In this document: positions 29,618 through 38,186 of the stretch, piece after piece
Position numbering within the stretch: the first letter of the stretch is position 1
How the letters are laid out: each line of letters opens with the position of its first letter
Assembly (NCBI GenBank): GCA_018401965.1
Contig: JAGYJU010000020.1
Location: 434,001-498,000, forward strand
Length of the DNA: 64,000 nt
Reading direction: 5' to 3'
Source of the DNA: Roseicyclus sp.
GTDB taxonomy: Bacteria; Pseudomonadota; Alphaproteobacteria; Rhodobacterales; Rhodobacteraceae
Notes under the pieces: model-generated
Databases searched by the model: none
What the model saw: only the letters and a program-made list of their open reading frames with translations
Told to the model about the DNA's origin: nothing
Made by a program: the position numbers and the translations under genes

Positions 29618-30546
29618 GCGCCGCGCTCCTTCAATTCTGTCACATGCACCGCCACCGATGCCGCGAGTGCGGGCAGATCATAGCCGCCTTCGAGAGTCGA
29701 GACCACGCGCCCGCCACAGAGCTCATCCGCGATGTCGCAGAGCTCCCGCGTGATCCAGGCGAAATCCTCGGTCGTCCACATCAGGTTGGCCAGCGGGTCA
29801 TCGGCATGGGCATCGAAACCGGCGGAAATCAGGATCAGGTCGGGCTGAAAGGCGCGCAGGCGGTCAAAGCCCTGGGCCTGGTAGGCGCGGCGCATCGCGG
29901 CCCCATCCGATCCGGGGGCAAGCGGCAGGTTCAGAACGTTGTTCGACCCGCCCCGTTCGCTGGCGGCCCCCGTGCCGGGATAGAGCGGCGATTGATGCGA
30001 CGAGATGAACAGCGCGCGCGGCTCGTCCCACAGCACATCCTGCGTGCCATTGCCGTGGTGAACGTCGAAATCCACCACCGCGACGCGCGACAGGCCATGC
30101 ACCGTCAGCGCGTGGCGCGCGGCGATGGCGATGGTGGAAAACAGGCAAAAGCCCATGGCGCGGTCGCGTTCGGCGTGATGGCCGGGCGGGCGCGTGGCGA
30201 CAAAGGCGTTGGTCGCGCGACCCGCCAGAACGGCATCGACGGCGGCAAGACAGCCGCCCACGCCCGCAACGGCGGCATCCCATGATCCGGGCGTGGCCCA
30301 TGTGTCGGGATCAAGCGCGGTGCGCCCCGCCTGCGGGATGGCGGCGCGGACGCTGTCGATATGGCTTTGGGGATGGCCCAGAAGCAACGACGCCTCATCG
30401 GCCAGCGGCGCGGTCCTGCGATCAAGATCGGCAAATTCGGGTGCGGCCAGCGCCTGTGTTACCGCAGCCAGGCGCGCGACGCATTCGGGGTGGCCCGCGG
30501 GCGTCAGGTGATCCAGCCCGGCGGGGTTTTCAACAATCAGGGTCAT
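29614..30546 (-). CDS. Histone deacetylase-family (acetylpolyamine/AcuC-like) hydrolase
   Basis: The 310-residue zinc amidohydrolase has the catalytic His pair in R-P-P-G-H-H-A-E, metal ligands in D-F-D-V-H-H-G-N-G-T-Q and F-D-A-H-A-D-D-P, and the C-terminal E-G-G-Y-D-L segment. Bacterial relatives deacetylate small molecules or proteins; the substrate is unknown. I chose the ATG at 30544-30546. It is translationally coupled to xseB and follows petR by 16 nt on the same strand. Confidence 0.88.
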   Translation of the reverse strand: MTLIVENPAGLDHLTPAGHPECVARLAAVTQALAAPEFADLDRRTAPLADEASLLLGHPQSHIDSVRAAIPQAGRTALDPDTWATPGSWDAAVAGVGGCLAAVDAVLAGRATNAFVATRPPGHHAERDRAMGFCLFSTIAIAARHALTVHGLSRVAVVDFDVHHGNGTQDVLWDEPRALFISSHQSPLYPGTGAASERGGSNNVLNLPLAPGSDGAAMRRAYQAQGFDRLRAFQPDLILISAGFDAHADDPLANLMWTTEDFAWITRELCDIADELCGGRVVSTLEGGYDLPALAASVAVHVTELKERGA

Positions 30547-30562
30547 GATCCGGGCCTTGCGT

Positions 30563-31276
30563 TCAATCGGGTGCCAGCATGTAGCCCGCGCCGCGCACGG
30601 TCTGCAAATAGCGCGGTTGCTTGGGGTTGGTTTCGATCTTGCGGCGCAGCCGGGTGATCTGAACATCCACCGCGCGTTCCTGCACCTGTTCGCCGCCGGC
30701 CTTGTCGCGGTTGAGCAGCGTCACCAATTCGCCACGGCTGAAGGCTTTGTGGGGACCGGCGGTAAAGATCCGCATCAAGGCGGCCTCTGTCGCGGTCAGG
30801 CGCAGCGGTGCGGTGCCGTGCCAGAGTTCGCCGCGTTCCAGATCATAGCGGATCGGCCCGAGGTGCAGCACCTGCGGCACCTCGGCGTCTTCGGCGGGTT
30901 TCGGCATCCGCCGCAAGATGGCGTTGATCCGCAGCAGCAATTCCTTTGGTTCGAACGGTTTGGCGAGGTAATCATCGGCGCCCGCTTCCAGCCCGGTGAT
31001 CCGGTCGCCGGTTTCGCCGCGCGCGGTCAGCAAAAGGATGGGCGTGCCATGGCTATTGCGGATGTCGCGGCACAGGCTAAGCCCGTCTTCGCCGGGCATC
31101 ATCACGTCGAGCACGATCAGGTCAAAGGCCAGCCCCGCCAAAAGCCGCCGCGCCTGTGCCGCGTCGCGCGCCACCGTCGCCATGAACCCGTGCCGGATCA
31201 GGAATTTTTGCAACAAGCCCCGAATGCGTTCGTCATCGTCGACGATCAGCAGATGGGCACCGATGTCCGGGGTCAT
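30563..31276 (-). CDS. petR: OmpR-family response regulator (PetR-like)
   Basis: A receiver domain (Asp in V-L-D-V-M-M-P-G-E-D-G, Lys in A-K-P-F) is joined to a winged-helix DNA-binding domain that ends R-G-A-G-Y-M-L. The protein has 237 residues. It overlaps the upstream MarR gene as ATGA. This MarR-OmpR pair matches the petP-petR operon described in Rhodobacter capsulatus, where it is needed for cytochrome bc1 expression. The symbol rests on that arrangement and is not proven. No sensor kinase is adjacent. Confidence 0.8.
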   Translation of the reverse strand: MTPDIGAHLLIVDDDERIRGLLQKFLIRHGFMATVARDAAQARRLLAGLAFDLIVLDVMMPGEDGLSLCRDIRNSHGTPILLLTARGETGDRITGLEAGADDYLAKPFEPKELLLRINAILRRMPKPAEDAEVPQVLHLGPIRYDLERGELWHGTAPLRLTATEAALMRIFTAGPHKAFSRGELVTLLNRDKAGGEQVQERAVDVQITRLRRKIETNPKQPRYLQTVRGAGYMLAPD

Positions 31277-31788
31277 CGTGGGCCATCCCCGCCGTCGAGG
31301 TAGTGGCGGCGCATGTCGGGGTCCATCATCTGTTCCAGAACGGCGCGAAAGCCGGACACGGCATCTGGCCCCGCGGCGCGAAAGGCGTCGCGCATCCGGG
31401 TGCGCTGGGCCTCGGACAGGGCGCGCTCAAGGGCCGCGCCCTTTTCGGTCAGGTGCAGATGGCGCTCGCGCTTGTCGCGGATACCGACCCGGCTGTCGAC
31501 CAATCCATCCTCGACCAGGCTGCGCAACACACGATTAAGCGATTGTTTTGTAACACCAAGTATCGACAACAGGTTGTTGACTGTGGTGCCCGGCGAGCGG
31601 TTGATGAAATGGATCGCGCGGTGATGCGCGCGGCCATAGCCGTAATCCTGCAAGATGCGGTCCGGGTCGGCGGTAAAGCCGCGATAGGCGAAGAACATCG
31701 CCTCGATCCCCCGGCGAAGCTGATCATCGGTCAGGAACAAGAGGCTTTCGCCACGCCCCATCACGTTCGCCGCAGTGCGATCCGCCAT
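31273..31788 (-). CDS. petP: MarR-family regulator (PetP-like)
   Basis: This is a 171-residue winged-helix regulator. The recognition region reads S-P-G-T-T-V-N-N-L-L-S-I-L-G-V-T-K-Q-S-L-N-R-V followed by the wing R-D-K-R-E-R-H-L-H-L-T. A GAGGGAC ribosome-binding site precedes the ATG at 31786-31788. It is coupled to the OmpR-type gene and diverges from ilvE. The intergenic region holds a strong inverted repeat that could be its operator. The petP name is from synteny and family. Confidence 0.8.
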   Translation of the reverse strand: MADRTAANVMGRGESLLFLTDDQLRRGIEAMFFAYRGFTADPDRILQDYGYGRAHHRAIHFINRSPGTTVNNLLSILGVTKQSLNRVLRSLVEDGLVDSRVGIRDKRERHLHLTEKGAALERALSEAQRTRMRDAFRAAGPDAVSGFRAVLEQMMDPDMRRHYLDGGDGPR

Positions 31789-31888
31789 CCGCTGTCCCTC
31801 CGCTTGCGCCCCGTTCGGGATTTTCGGGCAGTTTAAGTCAGCCTTGTTGACTTTCCAAGAATCAATTGTTAGCGATGATGGCGTTTTG

Positions 31889-31928
31889 CGCAACATAATG
31901 TCCGAAGTGGACATTTTTTACGCAACAT
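31889..31928. promoter_or_regulatory. Nested repeats in the petP-ilvE intergenic region
   Basis: A perfect 7-bp inverted repeat, AATGTCC-GAAGT-GGACATT (31897-31915), is flanked by direct repeats CGCAACAT at 31889-31896 and 31921-31928. The direct repeats are 32 bp apart, about three helical turns. It lies 60 nt upstream of ilvE and about 100 nt from petP. Dimeric regulator binding is inferred. Confidence 0.5.
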
Positions 31929-31975
31929 TCGAAAACATCCGGTGGAAAAAGCCGGTGACCTAGACGAGGATCAGG

Positions 31976-32848
31976 ATGATGGCCGGGGCCTATGACGATC
32001 GTGACGGCAAGATCTGGATGGATGGCAAGCTTGTGGAATGGCGCGATGCCAATGTGCATATCCTGACCCATGCGATGCACTACGCCTCCTCGGTGTTCGA
32101 GGGCGAGCGCGCCTATAACGGCAAGATCTTTGAATCCCGCCGCCATTCCGAACGGTTGCACTATTCCGCATCCTGCATCGATTTCGAAATTCCCTTTACC
32201 GTCGACCAGATCGAGGCGGCGAAATACGAGGTGATGAAGGCCAATGGCCTGACCGACGCCTATGTGCGCGCGGTTGCCTGGCGCGGTGCCGGCCCCGATA
32301 TGGGTGTCAGTTCCGCCCGCAACCCGGTGCGCCTGGCCGTCGCGGCCTGGGAATGGGGCAATTATTACGGCGATGCCAAGATGAAGGGCGCCAAGCTCGA
32401 TATTTCCAAGTGGAAGCGGCCCTCGCCCGAAACCATTCCCGTCCATGCCAAGGCGGCCGGTCTTTACATGATCTGCACCACGTCCAAGCACGCGGCCGAG
32501 GCCAAGGGCTGTTCCGATGCGCTGTTCATGGATTACCGCGGCTATGTCGCCGAAGCGACCGGGGCGAACATCTTTTTCGTCAAGGACGGCGAAGTGCATA
32601 CCCCCATGGCCGATTGCTTCCTGAACGGCATCACCCGCCAAACCATCATCGGCATGCTGAAGGATCGCGGCATCGCCGTGCATGAACGCCACATCATGCC
32701 CGAAGAGATGGAAGGCTTTCAGCAATGCTGGCTGACCGGAACCGCCGCAGAAGTGACGCCGGTGGGCCAGATCGGCGATTATAATTTCGAAGTCGGTGAC
32801 ATGACCCGTGGCATCGCCGAAGCCTACGAGGCGCTTGTTCGGGCCTGA
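31976..32848 (+). CDS. ilvE: Branched-chain amino acid aminotransferase
   Basis: IlvE is the PLP enzyme for the last step of valine, leucine and isoleucine synthesis. The 290 residues include Y-A-S-S-V-F-E-G-E-R-A-Y near the N-terminus, the candidate PLP Lys at about residue 159 in H-A-K, and the class-IV signature E-A-T-G-A-N-I-F-F-V-K-D-G. A GAGGATCAGG box precedes two adjacent ATGs (31976, 31979). It is followed by an intrinsic terminator. Confidence 0.93.
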   Translation: MMAGAYDDRDGKIWMDGKLVEWRDANVHILTHAMHYASSVFEGERAYNGKIFESRRHSERLHYSASCIDFEIPFTVDQIEAAKYEVMKANGLTDAYVRAVAWRGAGPDMGVSSARNPVRLAVAAWEWGNYYGDAKMKGAKLDISKWKRPSPETIPVHAKAAGLYMICTTSKHAAEAKGCSDALFMDYRGYVAEATGANIFFVKDGEVHTPMADCFLNGITRQTIIGMLKDRGIAVHERHIMPEEMEGFQQCWLTGTAAEVTPVGQIGDYNFEVGDMTRGIAEAYEALVRA

Positions 32849-32867
32849 TGACTGACCTTCGCGACCC

Positions 32868-32897
32868 AAAAGCCCCCCACCAATCGGGGGGCTTTTT
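32868..32897 (+). terminator. Intrinsic terminator of ilvE
   Basis: The stem AGCCCCCC / GGGGGGCT (32871-32878, 32886-32893) has a 7-nt loop and a following T-run, 23 nt after the ilvE stop. Confidence 0.85.
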
Positions 32898-32942
32898 CTA
32901 TGGATGCTTGATTTCTGCCCCGGTCACGCCCACCATCGGCGC

Positions 32943-33287
32943 ATGGTGATGCAATTTCCGCCCATCGGGCCCGGCGCGCGGGCAGAACAGGTTGCCTTTG
33001 ATCGAAGGGAACTTGGGGTGATCCTGACGCTCTATGGGCGCATGGTCGCCGCCGGGGAATGGCGGGATTACGGTATTTCACATCTGTCCGACGTGGCCGT
33101 GTTCGCCGTGTTCCGGCGTACCGCCGAGCATCCGCTCTACCGGATCGAGAAACGCCCCCGGCTGCGCGACAAGCAGGGGATGTATGCGGTGATCGGGATG
33201 GATGGCCAGATCCTCAAGCGCGGCCATGACCTGAAAACCGTGTTGCGGGTCCTGGAACGCAAGCTGATCCGCGCGGTCGATCTTTAG
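32943..33287 (+). CDS. DUF2794-type conserved hypothetical protein
   Basis: This soluble protein of 114 residues has the conserved segments F-D-R-R-E-L, W-R-D-Y-G-I and R-I-E-K-R-P-R-L-R-D-K-Q-G-M-Y, which I associate with the alphaproteobacterial DUF2794 family. The function is unknown. I chose ATG 32943; ATG 32949 is equally possible. Its stop overlaps by 4 nt the stop of the convergent NlpC/P60 gene. Confidence 0.8.
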   Translation: MVMQFPPIGPGARAEQVAFDRRELGVILTLYGRMVAAGEWRDYGISHLSDVAVFAVFRRTAEHPLYRIEKRPRLRDKQGMYAVIGMDGQILKRGHDLKTVLRVLERKLIRAVDL

Positions 33288-34126
33288 GCCAGTTGCGACA
33301 AGCGCTTGTGCGCGGTCACCGCGCCGAATTCGCGCGCGCCGATGCGGGCCACGGCCTCGTCATAGGGTTCGTAGGCCACGGCCATGTGATGTGCGTTGGC
33401 GTGCAACAGCATGTTGCCGCCCGCCATCATGCCCACATGCCCGCGCCAGAACACCAGGTCGCCGCGTTGCAGGGGCGTGCCTTCGGGCAGGTGGTCGCCC
33501 AATGTCGCCTCTTGTTGGTCGCTGTCGCGCGGGCAATCGATGCCGCAGGCGATCAACGCGGTCTGAACCAGGCCGGAACAGTCGATTCCCCAACGGCTGG
33601 TGCCGCCCCAAAGATAGGGCGTGCCGAGGAACAGATCGGCGATCCCCACCGGGTCGGAAAACCGGGCCGTGATCGGCATCAGGTGCTGTGCGGGAATGTA
33701 GTGACCGGTCTGGATGCGGCGAAACCCGTCGCGGTCGCTGGTAACCTTGACCTGGCTGCCAAAGAACAGCGCGACATCGGGCGCGGCCTTGATATCGGGC
33801 TTGGGGTAAAGATGGGTGGCGGGCGATACCACCCAATGCGTCGCATCCTCGGCCCCGGTCAGCGCGCCCGAGAGGATATAGCCGACATAGCCGTCGCGTT
33901 CCGCCATGCCGAAGGAAAAACCTTCGTCGGTTTCCAGCGCCAGGAAGCGTTCCCCGAACAAGAGCTGGCTGACCCGGGTGCCGCGCGGCGTGTCGGTGAT
34001 GTTGACCATCGGCTGTTGAACCATCATCCAGCGGCCCTTGACGAAGCGTTCGGCCTGAACCTGCCCCTCGAGCGAGACATGCGCCACCCGCCCGTTGCTG
34101 GGCGTCATCCGAGGATCGGGCATCAT
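33284..34126 (-). CDS. NlpC/P60 cysteine peptidase with SH3-like domains
   Basis: The C-terminal domain has the catalytic Cys in W-G-I-D-C-S-G-L-V-Q and the His in G-H-V-G-M-M, typical of gamma-D-glutamyl-diaminopimelate endopeptidases that cut or recycle peptidoglycan peptides. The N-terminal 140 residues are SH3b-like. No signal peptide is visible, so the enzyme may act on imported muropeptides. The 280-residue product starts at ATG 34124-34126, overlapping the upstream aminopeptidase stop as ATGA. Confidence 0.87.
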   Translation of the reverse strand: MMPDPRMTPSNGRVAHVSLEGQVQAERFVKGRWMMVQQPMVNITDTPRGTRVSQLLFGERFLALETDEGFSFGMAERDGYVGYILSGALTGAEDATHWVVSPATHLYPKPDIKAAPDVALFFGSQVKVTSDRDGFRRIQTGHYIPAQHLMPITARFSDPVGIADLFLGTPYLWGGTSRWGIDCSGLVQTALIACGIDCPRDSDQQEATLGDHLPEGTPLQRGDLVFWRGHVGMMAGGNMLLHANAHHMAVAYEPYDEAVARIGAREFGAVTAHKRLSQLA

Positions 34127-35514
34127 CGTGCCAGCCCCTCGGTCAGGGTGCGAAAGATCGCGCGCGCGCCCATGCCCACGCCGCCCTTTGGCCGGGCGGG
34201 GGCGTTGGTCGGGCACCAGCCGTAGATGTCGAAATGCGCATAGCTGGGCACATCGGGCACGAAGCGGCGCAGGAACAGCGCGGCGGTGATCGCGCCGGCC
34301 ATCCCGCCCGAGGGCGCGTTATCCAGATCGGCGATGCCGGGTTCGATCATCGCCTCGTAAGGGGTGTGGAAGGGCAAGCGCCACACCGGGTCTGCCACCT
34401 GTGCCGCCGCTTGGGCCAGCGTGGCGGCAAAGCCGTCGTCATCGGTGAAAAACGGCGCGATATCGGGGCCAACGGCGGTGCGTGCCGCGCCGGTGAGTGT
34501 CGCCATGGAAATCGTCAGATCGGCGGGCGTTTCATTGGCCAGCGCCAGGGCATCGGCCAGCACCAGCCGCCCCTCGGCATCGGTGTTGTTGATTTCCACG
34601 GTCTTGCCGTTGCGCGCGGTAAAGATGTCGCCAGGCCGAAAGGCATTGCCCGCGACGGCATTTTCCACCGCCGGGATCAGCACGCGCAGCGACAGGTCAA
34701 GACCTTCGGCCATGATCATCTGGGCAAGGCCCAGAACGGTCGCCGCCCCGCCCATGTCTTTCTTCATCAGGGCCATGGAGGACCCCGGTTTCAGGTTCAG
34801 GCCACCGGTGTCGAAACACACGCCCTTGCCGACCAGCGTCAGGCTGCGCGCGCCCGTGCCCCAGCGCAGGTCGATCAGGCGCGGCGCGCGGCCCGCCGCG
34901 CGACCAACCGTATGGATCAGCGGGAAATTCTGCGCCAACAGGTCATCGCCTTCGATGGTCGTGATCCCTGCACCGAACCGTCCGGCCAAGTCGCGCGCCG
35001 CGGTTTCCAGCGCGTCGGGGCCCATGTCTTCGGCGGGGGTGTTGATCAGGTCGCGGGTCAATGCCTCCGCGGCGGCGATCCGTTCGAGGCGGGCGGTATC
35101 AAGGCCATCCGGCGCCACCAGCCGTGCCTTGGCGGGCGCCTGGCTGCGATATCGGTCGAACCGGTAGAGCGACAACAGGTAGCCAAGGGCGAGTTCTTCA
35201 CCGTCGGTGCCCTGCAATGGCGCGGCAAGCCTGTAGGTCGCCTCGGGCAGAGCGGCGATGGCGGCCCCGATGGCAAAGCGCTGCCGCGCGCGGTCGCGTG
35301 CCGTGCCCGTGCCGATCAGGATGGCAGAAGGCCGGCCCGTGTCACCGGGCAGGGCACAGACCTGTGCCAGCGCGCCGGAAAAACCGTGATGCCGCGCCCA
35401 AGCGCTTTGGGCATCGGGCAGGCCCGACAGGGCCGCATCTGCCCCATCCGGGGCGACCAGGTGCAGGGCAATGGCGTCGGTGGTGGGGGCGGCGAAACAA
35501 AGGGTCTGGGGCAT
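34123..35514 (-). CDS. Leucyl aminopeptidase family (M17) metallopeptidase
   Basis: The 463-residue enzyme has the M17 signature N-T-D-A-E-G-R-L-V-L-A-D-A-L and the metal-site segment V-G-K-G-V-C-F-D-T-G-G. It removes N-terminal amino acids from cytosolic peptides. It lies upstream of and overlaps the NlpC/P60 gene, and this pairing suggests joint breakdown of cell-wall peptides. It is the PepB-like short form rather than the 500-residue PepA. Confidence 0.9.
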   Translation of the reverse strand: MPQTLCFAAPTTDAIALHLVAPDGADAALSGLPDAQSAWARHHGFSGALAQVCALPGDTGRPSAILIGTGTARDRARQRFAIGAAIAALPEATYRLAAPLQGTDGEELALGYLLSLYRFDRYRSQAPAKARLVAPDGLDTARLERIAAAEALTRDLINTPAEDMGPDALETAARDLAGRFGAGITTIEGDDLLAQNFPLIHTVGRAAGRAPRLIDLRWGTGARSLTLVGKGVCFDTGGLNLKPGSSMALMKKDMGGAATVLGLAQMIMAEGLDLSLRVLIPAVENAVAGNAFRPGDIFTARNGKTVEINNTDAEGRLVLADALALANETPADLTISMATLTGAARTAVGPDIAPFFTDDDGFAATLAQAAAQVADPVWRLPFHTPYEAMIEPGIADLDNAPSGGMAGAITAALFLRRFVPDVPSYAHFDIYGWCPTNAPARPKGGVGMGARAIFRTLTEGLAR

Positions 35515-35575
35515 GGTGTGACGGCTCCGGTCGGTGGGCGCACACTAGCGTCCGGACCCGAAGCCGCAAGTGGGC

Positions 35576-35959
35576 TCAGCCCGAAACATCTTCCAGATCC
35601 CAGATTGCATGGATCGACCGTTCGCCCACCCGTTCCAACCGCGCCAAGGTGGCGGCAAGCGCCGTCGGATCGCCAGAGGCGAGACAATCCAGAACATTGT
35701 TGGCCACGCGGGCCAATGTCGCCATTCCGATCAGGCCCGCATCCCGCACCACCGCCGTCAACAGCTGCTGCAGATCGCAGGGGTTCGCGTGGCGCCCCAG
35801 CCGCGACAGGTCGGCCAAAAGGGTCGACAACCGTCCAAGGGCATAAGCCACCTCTGCCTCGGCGCGGGTTTCGCCCATGGTGTCGCATAGCTTCTCAAGT
35901 TGGCCGGGATTGAACCGCGCAGGTTCCCCCAGCGGAAGTTCGGAAATATCCGCGCCCAT
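35576..35959 (-). CDS. Hypothetical helical protein, 127 aa
   Basis: I do not recognise the family. The sequence is almost entirely helical with Leu/Ala heptads, in size and shape like an Hpt or four-helix-bundle protein, but without the H-x-x-K-G motif. GGAG precedes the ATG at 35957-35959. It diverges from the carbonic anhydrase gene. Confidence 0.6.
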   Translation of the reverse strand: MGADISELPLGEPARFNPGQLEKLCDTMGETRAEAEVAYALGRLSTLLADLSRLGRHANPCDLQQLLTAVVRDAGLIGMATLARVANNVLDCLASGDPTALAATLARLERVGERSIHAIWDLEDVSG

Positions 35960-36124
35960 CGTCACGCTCCATCTTTCGGCCCACCCACGGGCCGCCCCCA
36001 CCACGGGCAAAGGACAGAGTGCCGGGAGGGTCTGAAAAAAGACTTATCCGCGCGACAACAAGCGCCTCCAATTTGCGATGTATCCGGGGTATTCAACCTT
36101 GACGTGATCCTTCAAGGCCCGAAC

Positions 36125-36775
36125 ATGCACCGCGTGAAATCCCTGCCCGACTATCTTCTTGATCGCTACAAGGACTGGAAGACGCATGAATTTCCCGGCA
36201 ACCGCGACCTGTTTCGCAAGCTTGCGATAGAAGGCCAGACCCCGCGCGCCATGGTGATCGCCTGTTGTGACAGCCGCGTCGCCATCGAGGCGGTGTTCGG
36301 CCAGCAGGTCGGCGAGGTTTTCGTGCATCGCAACATCGCCAACCTCGTGCCACCCTATACGCCCGACGGCAATCACCACGGCACGGCGGCGGCGGTGGAA
36401 TTCGCGGTCAAGTTTCTGCATGTGCGCCATATCATCGTGATGGGACATTCCAATTGCGGCGGTGTGCGCGGCTGTCTGGCGATGTGCGCGGGCGAGGCCC
36501 CGGAGTTCGAGCGGCGCGAAAGTTTCATCGGCCGCTGGCTGGATGTGCTGCGCCCCGGCGTGGCCCGGATCACCGACATCACCGAGCCCGCCGACCGGCA
36601 GGTTGCCCTGGAAAAGGAAGGGATCGAGGTCAGCCTCGCCAATCTTCTGGGCTATCCATTCGTGGCCGATGCGGTGGAGGCCGGGCAGGTCACGCTGCAT
36701 GGTCTCTGGACCGATCTGGCCGAGATGGATCTGGAAACCTTTGACGGGTCGGTGCGACATTTCGTGAAAGGCTGA
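36125..36775 (+). CDS. Beta-class carbonic anhydrase
   Basis: The 216-residue enzyme interconverts CO2 and bicarbonate. Zinc ligands Cys48, His108 and Cys111 are in C-C-D-S-R and G-H-S-N-C-G-G-V, and the Asp49-Arg51 dyad is intact. The ATG at 36125 gives M-H-R-V-K-S. It is followed after 67 nt by sbtA and then sbtB, so it probably belongs to an inorganic carbon uptake operon. Confidence 0.92.
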   Translation: MHRVKSLPDYLLDRYKDWKTHEFPGNRDLFRKLAIEGQTPRAMVIACCDSRVAIEAVFGQQVGEVFVHRNIANLVPPYTPDGNHHGTAAAVEFAVKFLHVRHIIVMGHSNCGGVRGCLAMCAGEAPEFERRESFIGRWLDVLRPGVARITDITEPADRQVALEKEGIEVSLANLLGYPFVADAVEAGQVTLHGLWTDLAEMDLETFDGSVRHFVKG

Positions 36776-36842
36776 TGCTTTACCGCGGGGCGTGCAGTCT
36801 TTAGACGCCACAGCGGCAGAGTTGATCTACGGGGGATGATGC

Positions 36843-37823
36843 ATGGACGGGATACTGGCGCTGGCGGCCGACAACCTCTTGTCACCGATCATCCTGTTTT
36901 TCGCCCTTGGTCTTTTGGCCGCCTTTGCCAGATCCGACCTGTCGATCCCCGAGGCGATCGCCAAGGGCATGTCGATCTACCTGCTCTTTGCCATCGGGTT
37001 CAAAGGCGGGGTCAGCGTGGCCGACCACGGGATCGACGCGAAACTGATCCTGTCGCTTTTGGCGGGGGTCGTCTTGTCTTTTGCGATCCCGCTGATTGCC
37101 TTTGCGATGTTGCGGGTCATGACAAGGCTGGATGTGACCGATGCGGCGGCGGTGGCCGCGCATTACGGATCGATTTCCATCGTGACCTTCGTCGCCGCGA
37201 CATCGGTGATCGGATCGGCCGGCCTGACCTCCGAAGGCTACATGGTCGCCGTCGCCGCCGTGATGGAGGCACCGGCGATCTTGTCGGCGCTGTGGCTGAT
37301 CGCGCGCTACGGCAAGGCGGGCGCGGGCATGGAAGATGGCTTGATGCGGGAAATCCTGTTGAACGGGTCCATCGTCTTGCTGGTCGGGTCGTTCCTGATC
37401 GGCTGGATCACCGGCGCCGAGGGGATGGCGATGGTTTCGCCGCTGATCGTGGCGCCCTTCCAGGGTGTGCTGTGCCTGTTCCTGCTCGACATGGGCCTGG
37501 TGGCGGGCCGGGGCCTGCGCGAGGCACGATCGGTGCTGACCCCCGGCGTTTTCCTGTTCGGCGTGGTGATGCCGCCCATCGGGGCCAGCCTTGGGTTGGG
37601 GGCCGCGCTGTTGCTGGGCCTGTCGACCGGGGGCACGGTCTTGTTCATGACGCTGGCGGCTTCGGCGTCCTATATCGCGGTGCCCGCCGCGATGCGCGTG
37701 GCCTTGCCCGAGGCGAACCCGTCGGTTTACCTGACGCTGTCGCTTGGCGTGACTTTTCCCTTTAACCTGACGCTTGGCATCCCGCTCTATCTCGCGGTGG
37801 CCAGCGCCGTGACCGGAGGCTGA
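36843..37823 (+). CDS. sbtA: Sodium-dependent bicarbonate transporter SbtA
   Basis: SbtA imports bicarbonate with Na+. The 326-residue protein has about ten membrane helices in two inverted halves. The family segments L-F-A-I-G-F-K-G-G and the H-Y-G-S-I-S-I-V-T-F loop are present, with the repeat-like L-A-A-S-A-S-Y-I-A-V-P in the second half. A GGGGGATGATGC context precedes the ATG. The SbtB-like gene follows 6 nt later. Sodium coupling is inferred from the family. Confidence 0.9.
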   Translation: MDGILALAADNLLSPIILFFALGLLAAFARSDLSIPEAIAKGMSIYLLFAIGFKGGVSVADHGIDAKLILSLLAGVVLSFAIPLIAFAMLRVMTRLDVTDAAAVAAHYGSISIVTFVAATSVIGSAGLTSEGYMVAVAAVMEAPAILSALWLIARYGKAGAGMEDGLMREILLNGSIVLLVGSFLIGWITGAEGMAMVSPLIVAPFQGVLCLFLLDMGLVAGRGLREARSVLTPGVFLFGVVMPPIGASLGLGAALLLGLSTGGTVLFMTLAASASYIAVPAAMRVALPEANPSVYLTLSLGVTFPFNLTLGIPLYLAVASAVTGG

Positions 37824-37829
37824 TGGCCC

Positions 37830-38141
37830 ATGCAGACGCACAAGGCGAAGCGGGTCGAGATCACGATCGAGGCGGTGATGGAAACCCGCCTGACCAACGC
37901 TCTGATCAAGGCGGGGGTTACCGGTTTTACCATTCTGCCGGTCCTGGGCGGATCGGGTCGATCCGGGCAATGGTCCCGCGAGGGGCAGGTCAGCCGCGCG
38001 GGTGGGATGGTCTGCGTGGTCTGCATCATCCGGCCGGATCGGTTGGACGGGTTGCTTGATGCCGCCTTTGCGGTGGTGGAACGTCATATCGGCGTCGTCA
38101 CCGTCACCGATTGCGAGGTTTTGCGGGCCGAACGGTTCTAG
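37830..38141 (+). CDS. sbtB: PII-like regulator of SbtA (SbtB-like)
   Basis: This 103-residue ferredoxin-fold protein of the PII superfamily is encoded 6 nt after sbtA. It has a T-loop-like Gly/Ser/Arg segment (about residues 40-58) between beta strands. Cyanobacterial SbtB trimers bind adenine nucleotides and block SbtA. The C-terminal Cys-Gly-Pro redox loop of some cyanobacterial SbtB proteins is absent; this one ends C-E-V-L-R-A-E-R-F. Confidence 0.82.
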   Translation: MQTHKAKRVEITIEAVMETRLTNALIKAGVTGFTILPVLGGSGRSGQWSREGQVSRAGGMVCVVCIIRPDRLDGLLDAAFAVVERHIGVVTVTDCEVLRAERF

Positions 38142-38148
38142 CGGGCCG

Positions 38149-38163
38149 TTAACCCACCTTTAA
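38149..38163 (+). promoter_or_regulatory. Perfect CtrA consensus site
   Basis: TTAA-CCCACCT-TTAA matches the CtrA consensus exactly and is followed by CC. It lies 7 nt after the sbtB stop and 24 nt before the ATG at 38187. This close spacing would fit a site overlapping the promoter of the next gene. CtrA control is inferred. Confidence 0.6.
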
Positions 38164-38186
38164 CCGTGCTGGGCCATGCTGGGTGC

